Origin: Polynucleobacter sp. JS-Mosq-20-D10 | GTDB taxonomy: Bacteria; Pseudomonadota; Gammaproteobacteria; Burkholderiales; Burkholderiaceae | Direction of reading: 5' to 3' | Length of the DNA: 64,000 nucleotides | Assembly: GCF_018687755.1 (NCBI RefSeq) | Contig: NZ_CP061305.1 | Coordinates: forward strand, 743,099-807,098 | Shown: positions 1 to 8,076 of the stretch, in pieces | How the letters are laid out: every line of letters begins with the position of its first letter | How positions within the stretch are numbered: position 1 is the first letter of the stretch | Position numbers and translations under genes: made by a program | The notes under the pieces: model-generated | Told to the model about the DNA's origin: nothing | Seen by the model: only the letters and a program-made list of their open reading frames with translations | Database searches by the model: none

Positions 1-580
1 TGATATCGCCCAGTTCTCTGGATTTAGCTCTGGTGAAGATGGTATTCGTTACGAAGAGGGTATTGATGCTTACCTTGCACCTTTAGCCATGTTGCCTATT
101 CCAACGATTGCAGTCATTGATGGCATGGCGGTTGGCGGAGGTCTTGCAATTGCTAGTTGTTGCGATTTCAGAATCTCCACACCTGATGCGCGCTTCGGAG
201 TGCCTATTGCCAAAACACTGGGTAATTGTTTATCTGCTGGCAACGTCGCCTGGCTCGTTGCACACTTAGGTATCAATATCGTTAAGCGCATGCTCTTATT
301 GGCGGAGCTGGTGACTGCGCCTGAGTTACTTAAACAGGGCTACCTCTTGGCCACGTATCCTGCTCAAGCGCTGGAGAATGAGTCAAATCAGTTGGCTGAG
401 CGCTTAATGAGCCTCGCACCTATTACGCAAAAATCTAGCAAGCAAACTCTTGCAAGAATCATTAAAAATAATTTACCCGATTGCAATGATTTAATCCGCG
501 AGTGCTATGGTAGCGACGACTTTAGGAATGGTGTTGCTTCGTTTCTGGATGGCAAGCCACCAACCTGGCTAGGAAAATAA
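1..580 (+). CDS. Enoyl-CoA hydratase/isomerase family protein (3' part)
   Basis: The frame is open from the first complete codon at position 2 to the stop at 578-580, so the gene starts upstream of the window. The visible part has crotonase-fold features: a GFSSGED-like segment near the left edge and a PTIAVIDGMAVGGGLAIA stretch that matches the oxyanion-hole region, followed by CCDFRIST. Family members hydrate or isomerise acyl-CoA thioesters in the cytoplasm. The Glu pair typical of hydratases is not clear here, so the exact substrate and reaction are open. It converges on hemW with only 16 bases between them. Family call is firm, specific function is not. Confidence 0.85.
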   Translation, partial: DIAQFSGFSSGEDGIRYEEGIDAYLAPLAMLPIPTIAVIDGMAVGGGLAIASCCDFRISTPDARFGVPIAKTLGNCLSAGNVAWLVAHLGINIVKRMLLLAELVTAPELLKQGYLLATYPAQALENESNQLAERLMSLAPITQKSSKQTLARIIKNNLPDCNDLIRECYGSDDFRNGVASFLDGKPPTWLGK

Positions 581-596
581 TTCTAGAGTTGGCAGT

Positions 597-1787
597 CTAC
601 AAAAACAGTTCTTGTAAGTTATTGAGATAGCGCAATCCTTGTTCAGTTGCTTTGAGCTTGTTGGGATTGGGATCTAATAAACCTTTTTTACTCGCCTCAT
701 CCAGTCCTTTTGACACTACATTGAGTGGCAACCCAGTGCGCTCTCCAAATGTAACGGTGTCTACGCCATCAGTCAGGCGCAAGGTATTGAGCATGAATTC
801 AAAAGGGAGATCTTTGGTCGGAATCTCTCTCGCTTCGACCAAGGCATTACCCTTATTCTCCATTGTCTGCATATACGTTTCTGGATGACGTTCTCGTACC
901 TGACGCGTAATTTTGTCAGGGAATGAAATCTTCCCATGTGCACCTGCGCCAATTCCGATGTAATCACCAAAGCGCCAGTAATTGAGATTATGTTTGCACT
1001 CCTGATCTTTTTTCGCGTAAGCAGATACTTCATAGCGTCGATAGCCTGCTGCCTCTAGCAAGGTTAAGTTCTGCTCAAAGATCGCATCAATCTCATCTTC
1101 GCTGGGAAGCTTTGGTGGGAAGCTCGCGAAATAGGTATTGGGTTCTAAAGTCAAATTATAGAAAGAGAGATGCGGCGTCTTAAACGAGAGGGCAGTTTCA
1201 ATATCCGATCTTGCGGCTTCTAGTGTTTGATTGGGTAAGCCAAACATAAGATCGAGATTGACGGATTTAAAGTGTTGCAGGGCAATCGCAATTGCGCGCT
1301 TGGCTTCTTCACCATTATGAATGCGCCCTAAAGCTTTGAGCTGTGCATCTTGAAAACTCTGAATACCTAAAGAGACGCGATTGATTCCTGCCTTTGCAAA
1401 GCCAGCAAACTTCTCAGTCTCGACAGACCCAGGATTGGCTTCCATCGTGATCTCACAATCGGGCTCTAGGTTTACCCGTGCCCGAATGGCTGAAAGGAGT
1501 TCATTCATACCATTGGCAGATAACAAGCTGGGGGTGCCGCCACCAATAAAGATGCTATGCACTTGACGACCCCAGATGCGAGGAAGCTCTGTCTCTAGAT
1601 CGGCAATGAGTGCTTTGATATAACGCACTTCATCAAAGCCTTGCTTGCCATTTTTAATTTGATGCGAGTTGAAGTCACAGTAAGGACATTTCTTTTCACA
1701 CCATGGAAAGTGAACGTACAAAGACAGCGGGGGTAGGGCAGTGAGTTTTGGCTGCGTAGCCAAAACAGAACTAAGCGTATTGAGCAC
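597..1787 (-). CDS. hemW: HemW-like radical SAM haem chaperone
   Basis: The 396-residue product has the radical SAM cluster motif C30-x3-C34-x2-C37, followed by Asp-Phe. HemN coproporphyrinogen oxidases have a fourth Cys where this protein has Phe39, so HemW (a haem-binding protein that delivers haem to targets) is the better call. A GGGTPS motif for SAM binding follows. The chosen start is GTG at 1787, which overlaps the end of rdgB by 17 bases and suggests translational coupling; a TTG at 1763 is a possible alternative. It is the last gene of the minus-strand rph-rdgB-hemW group. Confidence 0.9.
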   Translation of the reverse strand: MLNTLSSVLATQPKLTALPPLSLYVHFPWCEKKCPYCDFNSHQIKNGKQGFDEVRYIKALIADLETELPRIWGRQVHSIFIGGGTPSLLSANGMNELLSAIRARVNLEPDCEITMEANPGSVETEKFAGFAKAGINRVSLGIQSFQDAQLKALGRIHNGEEAKRAIAIALQHFKSVNLDLMFGLPNQTLEAARSDIETALSFKTPHLSFYNLTLEPNTYFASFPPKLPSEDEIDAIFEQNLTLLEAAGYRRYEVSAYAKKDQECKHNLNYWRFGDYIGIGAGAHGKISFPDKITRQVRERHPETYMQTMENKGNALVEAREIPTKDLPFEFMLNTLRLTDGVDTVTFGERTGLPLNVVSKGLDEASKKGLLDPNPNKLKATEQGLRYLNNLQELFL

Positions 1788-2373
1788 GGATTTGGAGTTG
1801 AGTAATCAGTTCACGCAAGGCTTGGCCTCGATGACTAATCTGATTTTTCTCAGAGGGCCCTAATTGGGCGACGGTCTTGCTGAGCTCTGGTAAAAAAAAG
1901 TGGGGGTCATAACCAAAACCACGATCACCCTGAGCATCATCAATAATTTGCCCATACCAGCGGGCTTGGACAATCAGTGGCTCTGGGTCGTTAGCGCTAT
2001 TGACCATAACAAGAGCACAAACATAGTGCGCTCCACGATCAGCTTTGCCTTGTAATGCTGCAATTAGCTTTTGATTATTAGCCGCAGTATCACCATCAAG
2101 CCCTGCATAATGCGCTGAGTACACTCCAGGCGCCCCATCTAATGCATGAGCACAAATCCCGGAGTCGTCCGCGAGCGCAGGTAAGCCGCTCGCAGCGCTG
2201 GCATGACGGGCCTTAGCAAGAGCATTCTCAATAAAAGTATGGTGCGGCTCTTCCGCCGCTGGAATACCCAACTCACCTTGAGGGATGACTTGAAAGTTAA
2301 ACGGCCCCAAGAGCTCCTGAAATTCACGGACCTTGCCAGCATTGTTAGAGGCGAGAACGAGCTTTTGCACCAT
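1771..2373 (-). CDS. rdgB: XTP/dITP diphosphatase (non-canonical purine NTP pyrophosphatase)
   Basis: This 200-residue protein matches the Ham1/RdgB family in length. The N-terminal SNNAGK motif (residues 9-14) is the substrate-binding signature, and ADDSG (68-72) contains the catalytic and metal-binding acidic residues. The enzyme hydrolyses dITP, XTP and ITP to monophosphates plus pyrophosphate, which keeps deaminated purines out of DNA and RNA. It lies 14 bases after rph and overlaps hemW, so the three are probably cotranscribed. The ATG start gives the expected N-terminus directly before the SNNxxK motif. Confidence 0.95.
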   Translation of the reverse strand: MVQKLVLASNNAGKVREFQELLGPFNFQVIPQGELGIPAAEEPHHTFIENALAKARHASAASGLPALADDSGICAHALDGAPGVYSAHYAGLDGDTAANNQKLIAALQGKADRGAHYVCALVMVNSANDPEPLIVQARWYGQIIDDAQGDRGFGYDPHFFLPELSKTVAQLGPSEKNQISHRGQALRELITQLQIRAQYA

Positions 2374-2387
2374 CTACCTGTAATATT

Positions 2388-3119
2388 TTATTTGAAGGCT
2401 TCTTTTTGTAACTGAGTTAAATCACCGATACCTTCTTCAGCCAGATCTAACAAAGCATTTAGTTCGGCGCGGGAGAAGGCAGGGCCTTCAGCGGTACCTT
2501 GCACTTCAATCATGCCACCTTTGCCTGTCATCACCACATTCATATCGGTATCACAAGAAGAGTCTTCTGGATAATCTAAATCCAGTACGGGAACACCTTG
2601 GTAGATGCCAACAGAAATCGCTGCAACGCTGTCGATGATGGGGTCAGCTTTAAGTACGCCACTTTCAAGAAGGGTGTTGATCGCATCACGTGCTGCAACA
2701 TAAGCACCGGTAATCGATGCAGTTCGTGTTCCACCATCGGCTTGTAAGACATCGCAATCTAAATGAATTGTTCTTTCTCCCAACACTTTCAAATCAAAGA
2801 CGCTGCGCATCGCACGGCCGATCAAGCGCTGAATCTCTTGAGTACGCCCAGACTGTTTGCCACGAGCTGCTTCACGATCGCTGCGGGTGTGAGTAGAGCG
2901 GGGGAGCATGCCGTACTCAGCGGTAACCCAACCTTCACCAGAGCCTTTTTTATGGGGAGGTACCTTTTCTAGGACGCTGGCTGTACAGAGCACTTTGGTA
3001 TCACCAAAGGCAATTAGGACTGAGCCTTCAGCATGTTTAGTAAAAGCGCGGCTGATGCTCACAGGGCGTAATTGGGCTGGAGCGCGGCCACTAGGGCGGG
3101 TGATGTTGGGCTGAGTCAT
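2388..3119 (-). CDS. rph: Ribonuclease PH
   Basis: The product is 243 residues, close to the usual length for RNase PH. It opens with RPSGR and has the GGTRTAS segment (residues 129-135) that belongs to the phosphate-binding active site. RNase PH trims 3' ends of tRNA precursors phosphorolytically. It is the first gene of the minus-strand group with rdgB and hemW and is divergent from yicC, with 31 bases between the two likely start codons. Divergent rph and yicC is a common arrangement in proteobacteria. Confidence 0.96.
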   Translation of the reverse strand: MTQPNITRPSGRAPAQLRPVSISRAFTKHAEGSVLIAFGDTKVLCTASVLEKVPPHKKGSGEGWVTAEYGMLPRSTHTRSDREAARGKQSGRTQEIQRLIGRAMRSVFDLKVLGERTIHLDCDVLQADGGTRTASITGAYVAARDAINTLLESGVLKADPIIDSVAAISVGIYQGVPVLDLDYPEDSSCDTDMNVVMTGKGGMIEVQGTAEGPAFSRAELNALLDLAEEGIGDLTQLQKEAFK

Positions 3120-3150
3120 GGGGGTGGTCCTAAAGATCTACAATGTCCCT

Positions 3151-4092
3151 ATGATATCGAGCATGACTGGTTATGGCAGCGCTTCTCGCCAAGTCTCCCT
3201 GGGAGCTGGTGTGGTAGCCGATCTGCAAGTGGAATGTCGGGCTGTAAATAGCCGCTTTCTGGATCTGGGCTTTCGTCTTCCAGACGAATGTCGCGGGGCC
3301 GAGCCTGCCTTACGAGAGCTGGCTACGCAAAGCCTCTCTCGAGGTAAGGTCGAGTTTCGGGCTGCATGGCGCGTTAATTCGGGTGCCGCTGGAGCAGCTA
3401 AAGCCAACTCGCATGCCTTGGGCGCCTTAAACAAAGATCGCCTAGATGCGCTTTACACCCTGCAAGAACATGCGCAAGTAGCCTTTCCGAATGCAGAAGC
3501 TTTGTGTATCGCCGATATTTTGCGCTGGCCCGGGATTGTTTCTGAACCTAGGGGTGAAGAAGAGGGCTGGATTGCCGCTACCGTTGAAGCGGGTCGCGCT
3601 GCTCTCGCTACCCTAATGGATAGTCGCCATGCCGAAGGTAAGGCTTTGGTCACGGTGTTAAGCACTATCACTAGCAAAATGCGGGAGATAGTGAAGGTGC
3701 TTGAGCCCAAGGTTCCCCTTTACGTTTCCCAGTATCAAGAAAAACTCACCGAGCGTCTATCTGAGGCCTTAGCTGCCCAAGAGCAAGGGAAGGGCAGTAG
3801 CGGGTCTGGCACCGAGTTGATGGAGCGTATTCGTCAAGAGGTTGTGCTCTATGCCGTCCGTATCGATGTGGCAGAGGAGTTTGCCCGACTCAAGACCCAC
3901 CTTCAAGTAGTCGATACCGCCTTAGCAGGTAAGGGCCCGGTAGGTAAGCGTTTGGATTTCTTAATGCAGGAACTCAATCGCGAGGCCAACACCTTAAGCT
4001 CCAAATCAGTTTCAGAAGAATGCACGCAAGCTGCTTTAGAGCTCAAGCTCCTGATTGAGCAAATGCGTGAACAAGTGCAAAATTTAGAGTAA
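3151..4092 (+). CDS. YicC family protein (endoribonuclease family)
   Basis: The product begins MISSMTGYG, the family's standard N-terminus, when started at the ATG at 3151 (313 residues). An in-frame ATG at 3118 would overlap the rph start codon and add an unusual 11-residue leader, so I reject it. The C-terminal part, with LDFLMQELNREANTLSSKS, matches the conserved DUF1732 segment. Some family members have been reported to act as RNases; the role in this organism is not shown. It sits directly upstream of gmk, as in many proteobacteria. Confidence 0.9.
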   Translation: MISSMTGYGSASRQVSLGAGVVADLQVECRAVNSRFLDLGFRLPDECRGAEPALRELATQSLSRGKVEFRAAWRVNSGAAGAAKANSHALGALNKDRLDALYTLQEHAQVAFPNAEALCIADILRWPGIVSEPRGEEEGWIAATVEAGRAALATLMDSRHAEGKALVTVLSTITSKMREIVKVLEPKVPLYVSQYQEKLTERLSEALAAQEQGKGSSGSGTELMERIRQEVVLYAVRIDVAEEFARLKTHLQVVDTALAGKGPVGKRLDFLMQELNREANTLSSKSVSEECTQAALELKLLIEQMREQVQNLE

Positions 4093-4112
4093 TTGATATT
4101 TAGATAATCGTC

Positions 4113-4763
4113 ATGGCTAGCCCGAAAATTAAACCCAATCTCTCGCCTGCCTATCAAGGCAGTATGTTGATGATCGTTGCGCCATCAGGCGCCGGTAAAT
4201 CCTCCTTAGTCAATGCTCTGTTGCAAGAAGACGCAGCCCTCAAGCTTTCACTTTCAACGACAACGCGTGCACCAAGACCGGGCGAAGTAGATGGTAAGGA
4301 CTATCGCTTTATCAAGAGAGCAGAATTTATTGCTGAGCGTGACCAGGGCCATTTTTTAGAGCACGCTGAAGTGCATGGTAATTTTTACGGTACATCCAAA
4401 GCTTGGATTGAGACTCAGATGAAAACCGGGCGTGATGTGATGTTAGAAATCGACTGGCAGGGCGCACAGCAGATTCGTCAAATCATTCCTGAAGTGCAGT
4501 GGATCTTTATTTTTCCACCTTCATTTGAGGCTCTTGAGGAGCGTTTGCGTAAACGGGGTCAGGACGATGAGGCTACTATTCAGAGAAGATTGGCTGCAGC
4601 GCATTTAGAGCTCCAGCATGCTTACGAGGCGGATTTTATTGTGATCAATGATGATTTTGAGCGGGCATTGATTGATTTACGACATGTGGTCGCAGCCAGC
4701 CGCCTGCGCTCAGGGCCGATTATGGCTCGTAACCCTACGCTTTTAAAGCGCCTCGGAGTCTAA
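4113..4763 (+). CDS. gmk: Guanylate kinase
   Basis: The 216-residue protein has the P-loop GAGKS (residues 26-30), and the GMP-binding region with STTTRAPRPGE and the following DYRF. It phosphorylates GMP to GDP using ATP. The N-terminal 17 residues before the beta strand are a modest extension compared with E. coli Gmk. It is 20 bases after yicC and 45 bases before rpoZ, and heads the gmk-rpoZ-spoT order that links guanine nucleotide supply, RNA polymerase and the stringent response. Confidence 0.97.
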   Translation: MASPKIKPNLSPAYQGSMLMIVAPSGAGKSSLVNALLQEDAALKLSLSTTTRAPRPGEVDGKDYRFIKRAEFIAERDQGHFLEHAEVHGNFYGTSKAWIETQMKTGRDVMLEIDWQGAQQIRQIIPEVQWIFIFPPSFEALEERLRKRGQDDEATIQRRLAAAHLELQHAYEADFIVINDDFERALIDLRHVVAASRLRSGPIMARNPTLLKRLGV

Positions 4764-4808
4764 TCAGTTATCCTATGGGTATTAAAGCTAAATTTAAGTG
4801 AGTCCAGC

Positions 4809-5012
4809 ATGGCCCGTATTACTGTAGAAGATTGTCTAAAAACTATCCCCAATCGTTTTGAGCTGGTATTGGCTGCGACTTATCGCGCACGTCAATTAGT
4901 TCAAGGTCACTCCCCACGTGTTGAGTCCAGAGATAAAGCAACTGTAGTTGCCTTACGTGAAGTTGCTGCTGGTGTAACTGACCGTGACATGTTGACCAAA
5001 GTACCTTTGTAA
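4809..5012 (+). CDS. rpoZ: RNA polymerase omega subunit
   Basis: This short protein (67 residues) begins MARITVEDCLKTIPNRFELV, matching the omega subunit consensus including the ARQL segment that packs on beta-prime. Omega helps assemble RNA polymerase and forms one ppGpp binding site. At 67 residues it is shorter than E. coli omega (91) and typical of betaproteobacteria. It is followed after 15 bases by spoT, so the ppGpp target and ppGpp synthetase are adjacent. Confidence 0.96.
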   Translation: MARITVEDCLKTIPNRFELVLAATYRARQLVQGHSPRVESRDKATVVALREVAAGVTDRDMLTKVPL

Positions 5013-5027
5013 TTTAGGGGTTCCGTT

Positions 5028-7373
5028 GTGGAGCTCCCCTTAGGCGACCCAAACACATCGGAACTCAAAGGTCAGATCTCGCCCCAAGAGATCGCTAACA
5101 GCGATAAGTCTTCCATCCTCGCAACTTTGTTGGCTCAGTCGAGTCGACACCTATTTGGCCCAACATCGGCGCCTTCATTACCGCTAAAGCACCAAGTTGT
5201 TTCGATTGATAGATTGATTTCTAAATTGGGCTATCTCAAGCCTGATGAAGTTGTTCTCATTAAGCAAGCCTTTCATTTTGCTGATGCGGCTCACCTTGGG
5301 CAGTATCGCCATAGTGGTGAGCCTTACATTACCCATCCTGTAGCAGTTGCTGAGCTTTGCGCTACCTGGCGCTTAGACGCGTCTTCCATCATGGCAGCTT
5401 TAATGCATGATGTGATTGAGGATACGGGTTGTACTCAAGCAGATCTAGTTGGTAAGTTTGGCAGCAAAGTGGCTGAGCTCGTAGAGGGTTTAACTAAGCT
5501 CGATAAGTTGGAGTTCCAGAGCCATGCTGAGGCTCAGGCCGAAAGCTTTCGTAAGATGTTTATGGCAATGGCGCGCGATGTCCGCGTGATTTTGGTCAAG
5601 CTCGCTGATCGTACGCACAATATGCGTACGCTTGATGCTGTCCCAATAGAAAAGCGTCGCCGGGTTGCTGCTGAAACAATTGAGATCTACGCTCCGATTG
5701 CACACCGCTTAGGTCTCAATATCATTTACCGCGACTTACAGGACTTGAGTTTCCGCTACTCTATGCCAATGCGCTTTAGGGTGATCGAAGGCGCTGTGAA
5801 GCGGGCGCGTGGTAACCGTAAAGAGATGGTGGAGAAGATTTTGCAAAATGCTCGGTTGGCATTTGCAAAAGCTAATCTCGAAGTTGATCTACAAGGTCGA
5901 GAAAAAACCCTTTTTAGTATCTACAACAAAATGCGTAGCAAGCATTTGAGCTTTTCTCAGGTGCTTGATGTGTATGCCTTCAGGGTAACAGTCCATTCCA
6001 TTGACGAGTGCTATCGTGCACTCGGTCTTTTGCATGCGCTTTATAAGCCGATGCCTGGAAAGTTTAAGGATTACATTGCTATTCCTAAGCTGAATGGTTA
6101 CCAGTCTTTGCACACGACACTATTGGGCCCATCAGGAGTGCCGGTAGAGTTTCAGATACGTACTGGCGATATGCACGCTGTTGCTGAAGCAGGTGTTGCT
6201 GCGCACTGGGCCTATAAAGATGGTGGTCCTGATATGAGTGAGGTGCAAAACCGTGCACATCAATGGCTGCAATCCTTGATTGATATTCAGGATAGCAGCG
6301 TAGATTCGCAAGAATTCTTAGAGCACGTCAAAATTGATTTGTTCCCAGATGCAGTTTATGTCTTTACGCCAAAGGGGCAGATTAGGGCTTTACCGCGTGG
6401 CGCCACCGCTCTCGATTTTGCTTACTCCATTCATAGCGATGTAGGCAATACTTGCGTAGCAGTCAAGATTAACGGCATGCAGTTACCCTTACGTAGTGAA
6501 TTAAAGAATAGCGACATTGTTGAGGTGGTGACATCAGCGAATTCTCAACCCAATCCAGGTTGGCTAGCATTCGTGAGGACAGGCAAAGCCCGCGCCTCGA
6601 TACGTCATTCATTGAAGACTAAGCACTATGCCGAGTCTTTGCAGTTAGGCGAACGTCTTTTGGCTGGCGCATTACGTCAGCAGGGTGTGGATGCTGGACT
6701 ACTATCACCAGAACTTTGGGAAAAGTTATTGCATTGGACTGGGGATAAAACGCGTGAAGAGGCCTGTGTCAATATTGCCTTGGGCCGCAGATCTTCTCAA
6801 GAGCTAGCAATTCGCTTAAAGATTTTGATTGACGATGAGGGCGGCTCTGACCAAATGCGTTTGGGCGCAGCGGATTGGGTCTCTCCCCAACAAGAAATTG
6901 CCTCGCATCATCACCAGCGCCAAGCCATCTTGGTAGATGGTCGAGAAGGAAACTCAATTCATTTTCAAACTTGTTGTCACCCGATTCCAGGTGACAATAT
7001 CATTGGCTATCTTGGTAAAGGCGAGGGTTTGCAGGTGCATACCAATGACTGCCAACTCGCCCTCAGAATGCTCTCAAAAGATAGTGATAAGTGGGTAGAG
7101 GTAGAGTGGGGTAAAGAGGTCAATCGGGAGTTTGAGGTTGACTTGGCGATTGATACACGCCAAGGCAAAGGCGTATTAGCTAGAGTGGCAAGTAGTGTGA
7201 CTGCTGCAGACTCCAACATCATGAACGTATCAATGGATGATCGCTATAAAGAAGATGCCGTCACTATTCGCTTCACTATCCAAGTATCAGACCGTCTGCA
7301 CCTCTCTAAAGTGATGCGTAGTTTGCGTGCGAACCATGATGTGATGCGAGTTACTCGCGTACGGGTTAGTTAA
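5028..7373 (+). CDS. spoT: Bifunctional (p)ppGpp synthetase/hydrolase
   Basis: The 781-residue protein carries an intact N-terminal HD hydrolase domain (H103; HDxxED at residues 127-132), a central synthetase domain with FKDYI and GYQSLHT, the EFQIRT motif, a TGS domain with TPKGQIRALPRGAT, and a C-terminal ACT domain starting near EVDLAID. Retention of the HD residues argues for a bifunctional SpoT/Rel rather than a synthetase-only RelA. The start is GTG at 5028; the first ~55 residues are variable. It ends 17 bases from the end of the convergent greB. Confidence 0.94.
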   Translation: MELPLGDPNTSELKGQISPQEIANSDKSSILATLLAQSSRHLFGPTSAPSLPLKHQVVSIDRLISKLGYLKPDEVVLIKQAFHFADAAHLGQYRHSGEPYITHPVAVAELCATWRLDASSIMAALMHDVIEDTGCTQADLVGKFGSKVAELVEGLTKLDKLEFQSHAEAQAESFRKMFMAMARDVRVILVKLADRTHNMRTLDAVPIEKRRRVAAETIEIYAPIAHRLGLNIIYRDLQDLSFRYSMPMRFRVIEGAVKRARGNRKEMVEKILQNARLAFAKANLEVDLQGREKTLFSIYNKMRSKHLSFSQVLDVYAFRVTVHSIDECYRALGLLHALYKPMPGKFKDYIAIPKLNGYQSLHTTLLGPSGVPVEFQIRTGDMHAVAEAGVAAHWAYKDGGPDMSEVQNRAHQWLQSLIDIQDSSVDSQEFLEHVKIDLFPDAVYVFTPKGQIRALPRGATALDFAYSIHSDVGNTCVAVKINGMQLPLRSELKNSDIVEVVTSANSQPNPGWLAFVRTGKARASIRHSLKTKHYAESLQLGERLLAGALRQQGVDAGLLSPELWEKLLHWTGDKTREEACVNIALGRRSSQELAIRLKILIDDEGGSDQMRLGAADWVSPQQEIASHHHQRQAILVDGREGNSIHFQTCCHPIPGDNIIGYLGKGEGLQVHTNDCQLALRMLSKDSDKWVEVEWGKEVNREFEVDLAIDTRQGKGVLARVASSVTAADSNIMNVSMDDRYKEDAVTIRFTIQVSDRLHLSKVMRSLRANHDVMRVTRVRVS

Positions 7374-7390
7374 GCTCCTGTCAATCCCAA

Positions 7391-7891
7391 TTACTGGTAC
7401 TGAACGTCTAGGATTTCAATCTCAGTTGGGCCAGTTGGCGTCTGAATTTTGACGCAATCACCCAGCCGCGACTTGATTAAGGCTTTAGCAATGGGTGATA
7501 CCCAGCTGACGTGACCTAGATCTAAATCGACCTCGTCGACCCCAACAATCGTGATGCTTGTCTGTTTGCCAGCATCAACACCTTCCAAGTTCGCATAAGT
7601 AACGGTAGCCCCAAAAAAGACCTGCTCGGCATCCGCTTCACCCGATTTTCGGGCCTGGTTATCGACCACTACAGCAAATTCAAGGCGCTGATTGAGGAAG
7701 CGAATCCTCCGATCAATCTCCCGCAATCGCTTTTTTCCATAAATATAGTCACCATTCTCGGAGCGGTCGCCGTTGGAGGCAGCCCAGTGAACAACCTTGA
7801 CAACCTCTGGCCGATCAAGGTTTAAGAGCTGTAAAAGCTCTCTTTTAATGCGCTCGTGACCAGCCGGTGTGATGTAGTTCTTCTCTTCCAT
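7391..7891 (-). CDS. greB: Transcription elongation factor GreB
   Basis: Started at the ATG at 7889-7891, the product is 166 residues and begins MEEKNYITPAGHERIKREL, as GreA/GreB coiled-coil proteins do. An open frame continues upstream to 7987, but that part is the antisense of tRNA-Arg and is not part of the protein. The C-terminal half has the FKBP-like domain with the VSPIAKALIKSRLGD segment found in the family. Gre factors stimulate transcript cleavage in backtracked RNA polymerase. The KxxGDRSENGDY signature region points to GreB over GreA, which fits the ASNGDRSENGDYIYGKKRLR stretch. Confidence 0.93.
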   Translation of the reverse strand: MEEKNYITPAGHERIKRELLQLLNLDRPEVVKVVHWAASNGDRSENGDYIYGKKRLREIDRRIRFLNQRLEFAVVVDNQARKSGEADAEQVFFGATVTYANLEGVDAGKQTSITIVGVDEVDLDLGHVSWVSPIAKALIKSRLGDCVKIQTPTGPTEIEILDVQYQ

Positions 7892-7909
7892 GGCATAATT
7901 ATGGCTGTT

Positions 7910-7986
7910 GCGGCTGTAGCTCAGCTGGATAGAGTACTTGGCTACGAACCAAGGGGTCGTGGGTTCAATTCCTGCCAGCCGCACCA
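7910..7986 (+). tRNA. tRNA-Arg (anticodon ACG)
   Basis: A 77-base cloverleaf can be folded: acceptor arm GCGGCTG pairs with CAGCCGC, the anticodon loop is CTACGAA between CTTGG and CCAAG, and the T loop is TTCAATT. The ACG anticodon reads CGN arginine codons after A-to-I editing by TadA. The CCA end is encoded at 7984-7986. It is divergent from greB and followed by an intrinsic terminator. Confidence 0.97.
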
Positions 7987-7994
7987 ACCCTTAC

Positions 7995-8033
7995 AGGGCC
8001 TAGTTGAAAAACTGGGCCCTTTTTCTTTTTTTT
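7995..8033 (+). terminator. Intrinsic terminator after tRNA-Arg
   Basis: A stem AGGGCCTAGTT / AACTGGGCCCT (one G-U pair) with a GAAA tetraloop occupies 7995-8020 and runs straight into a long T-rich tract up to 8033. It ends the tRNA-Arg transcript and isolates the downstream lipid transport operon. Confidence 0.93.
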
Positions 8034-8076
8034 GGCATTTCATAGTGATTTCAGGTAGAAGCCTTATAGTTTGCCT

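Noticed and set aside
597..1787. hemW read as HemN coproporphyrinogen III oxidase
   Set aside because: The fourth Cys of the HemN CxxxCxxCxC motif is Phe39 here, so HemW is the better call.
3118..3150. Upstream ATG start for yicC
   Set aside because: It overlaps the rph start codon and adds residues not found in the family; the MISSMTGYG start at 3151 is standard.
5028..7373. RelA-type synthetase only
   Set aside because: The HD hydrolase residues (H103, HDxxED at 127-132) are intact, so a bifunctional enzyme is the better call.
7892..7987. N-terminal extension of greB (VRLAGIEPTTPWF-type peptide)
   Set aside because: It is the antisense of tRNA-Arg read as protein, a common false ORF in databases; the true GreB N-terminus is at 7891.
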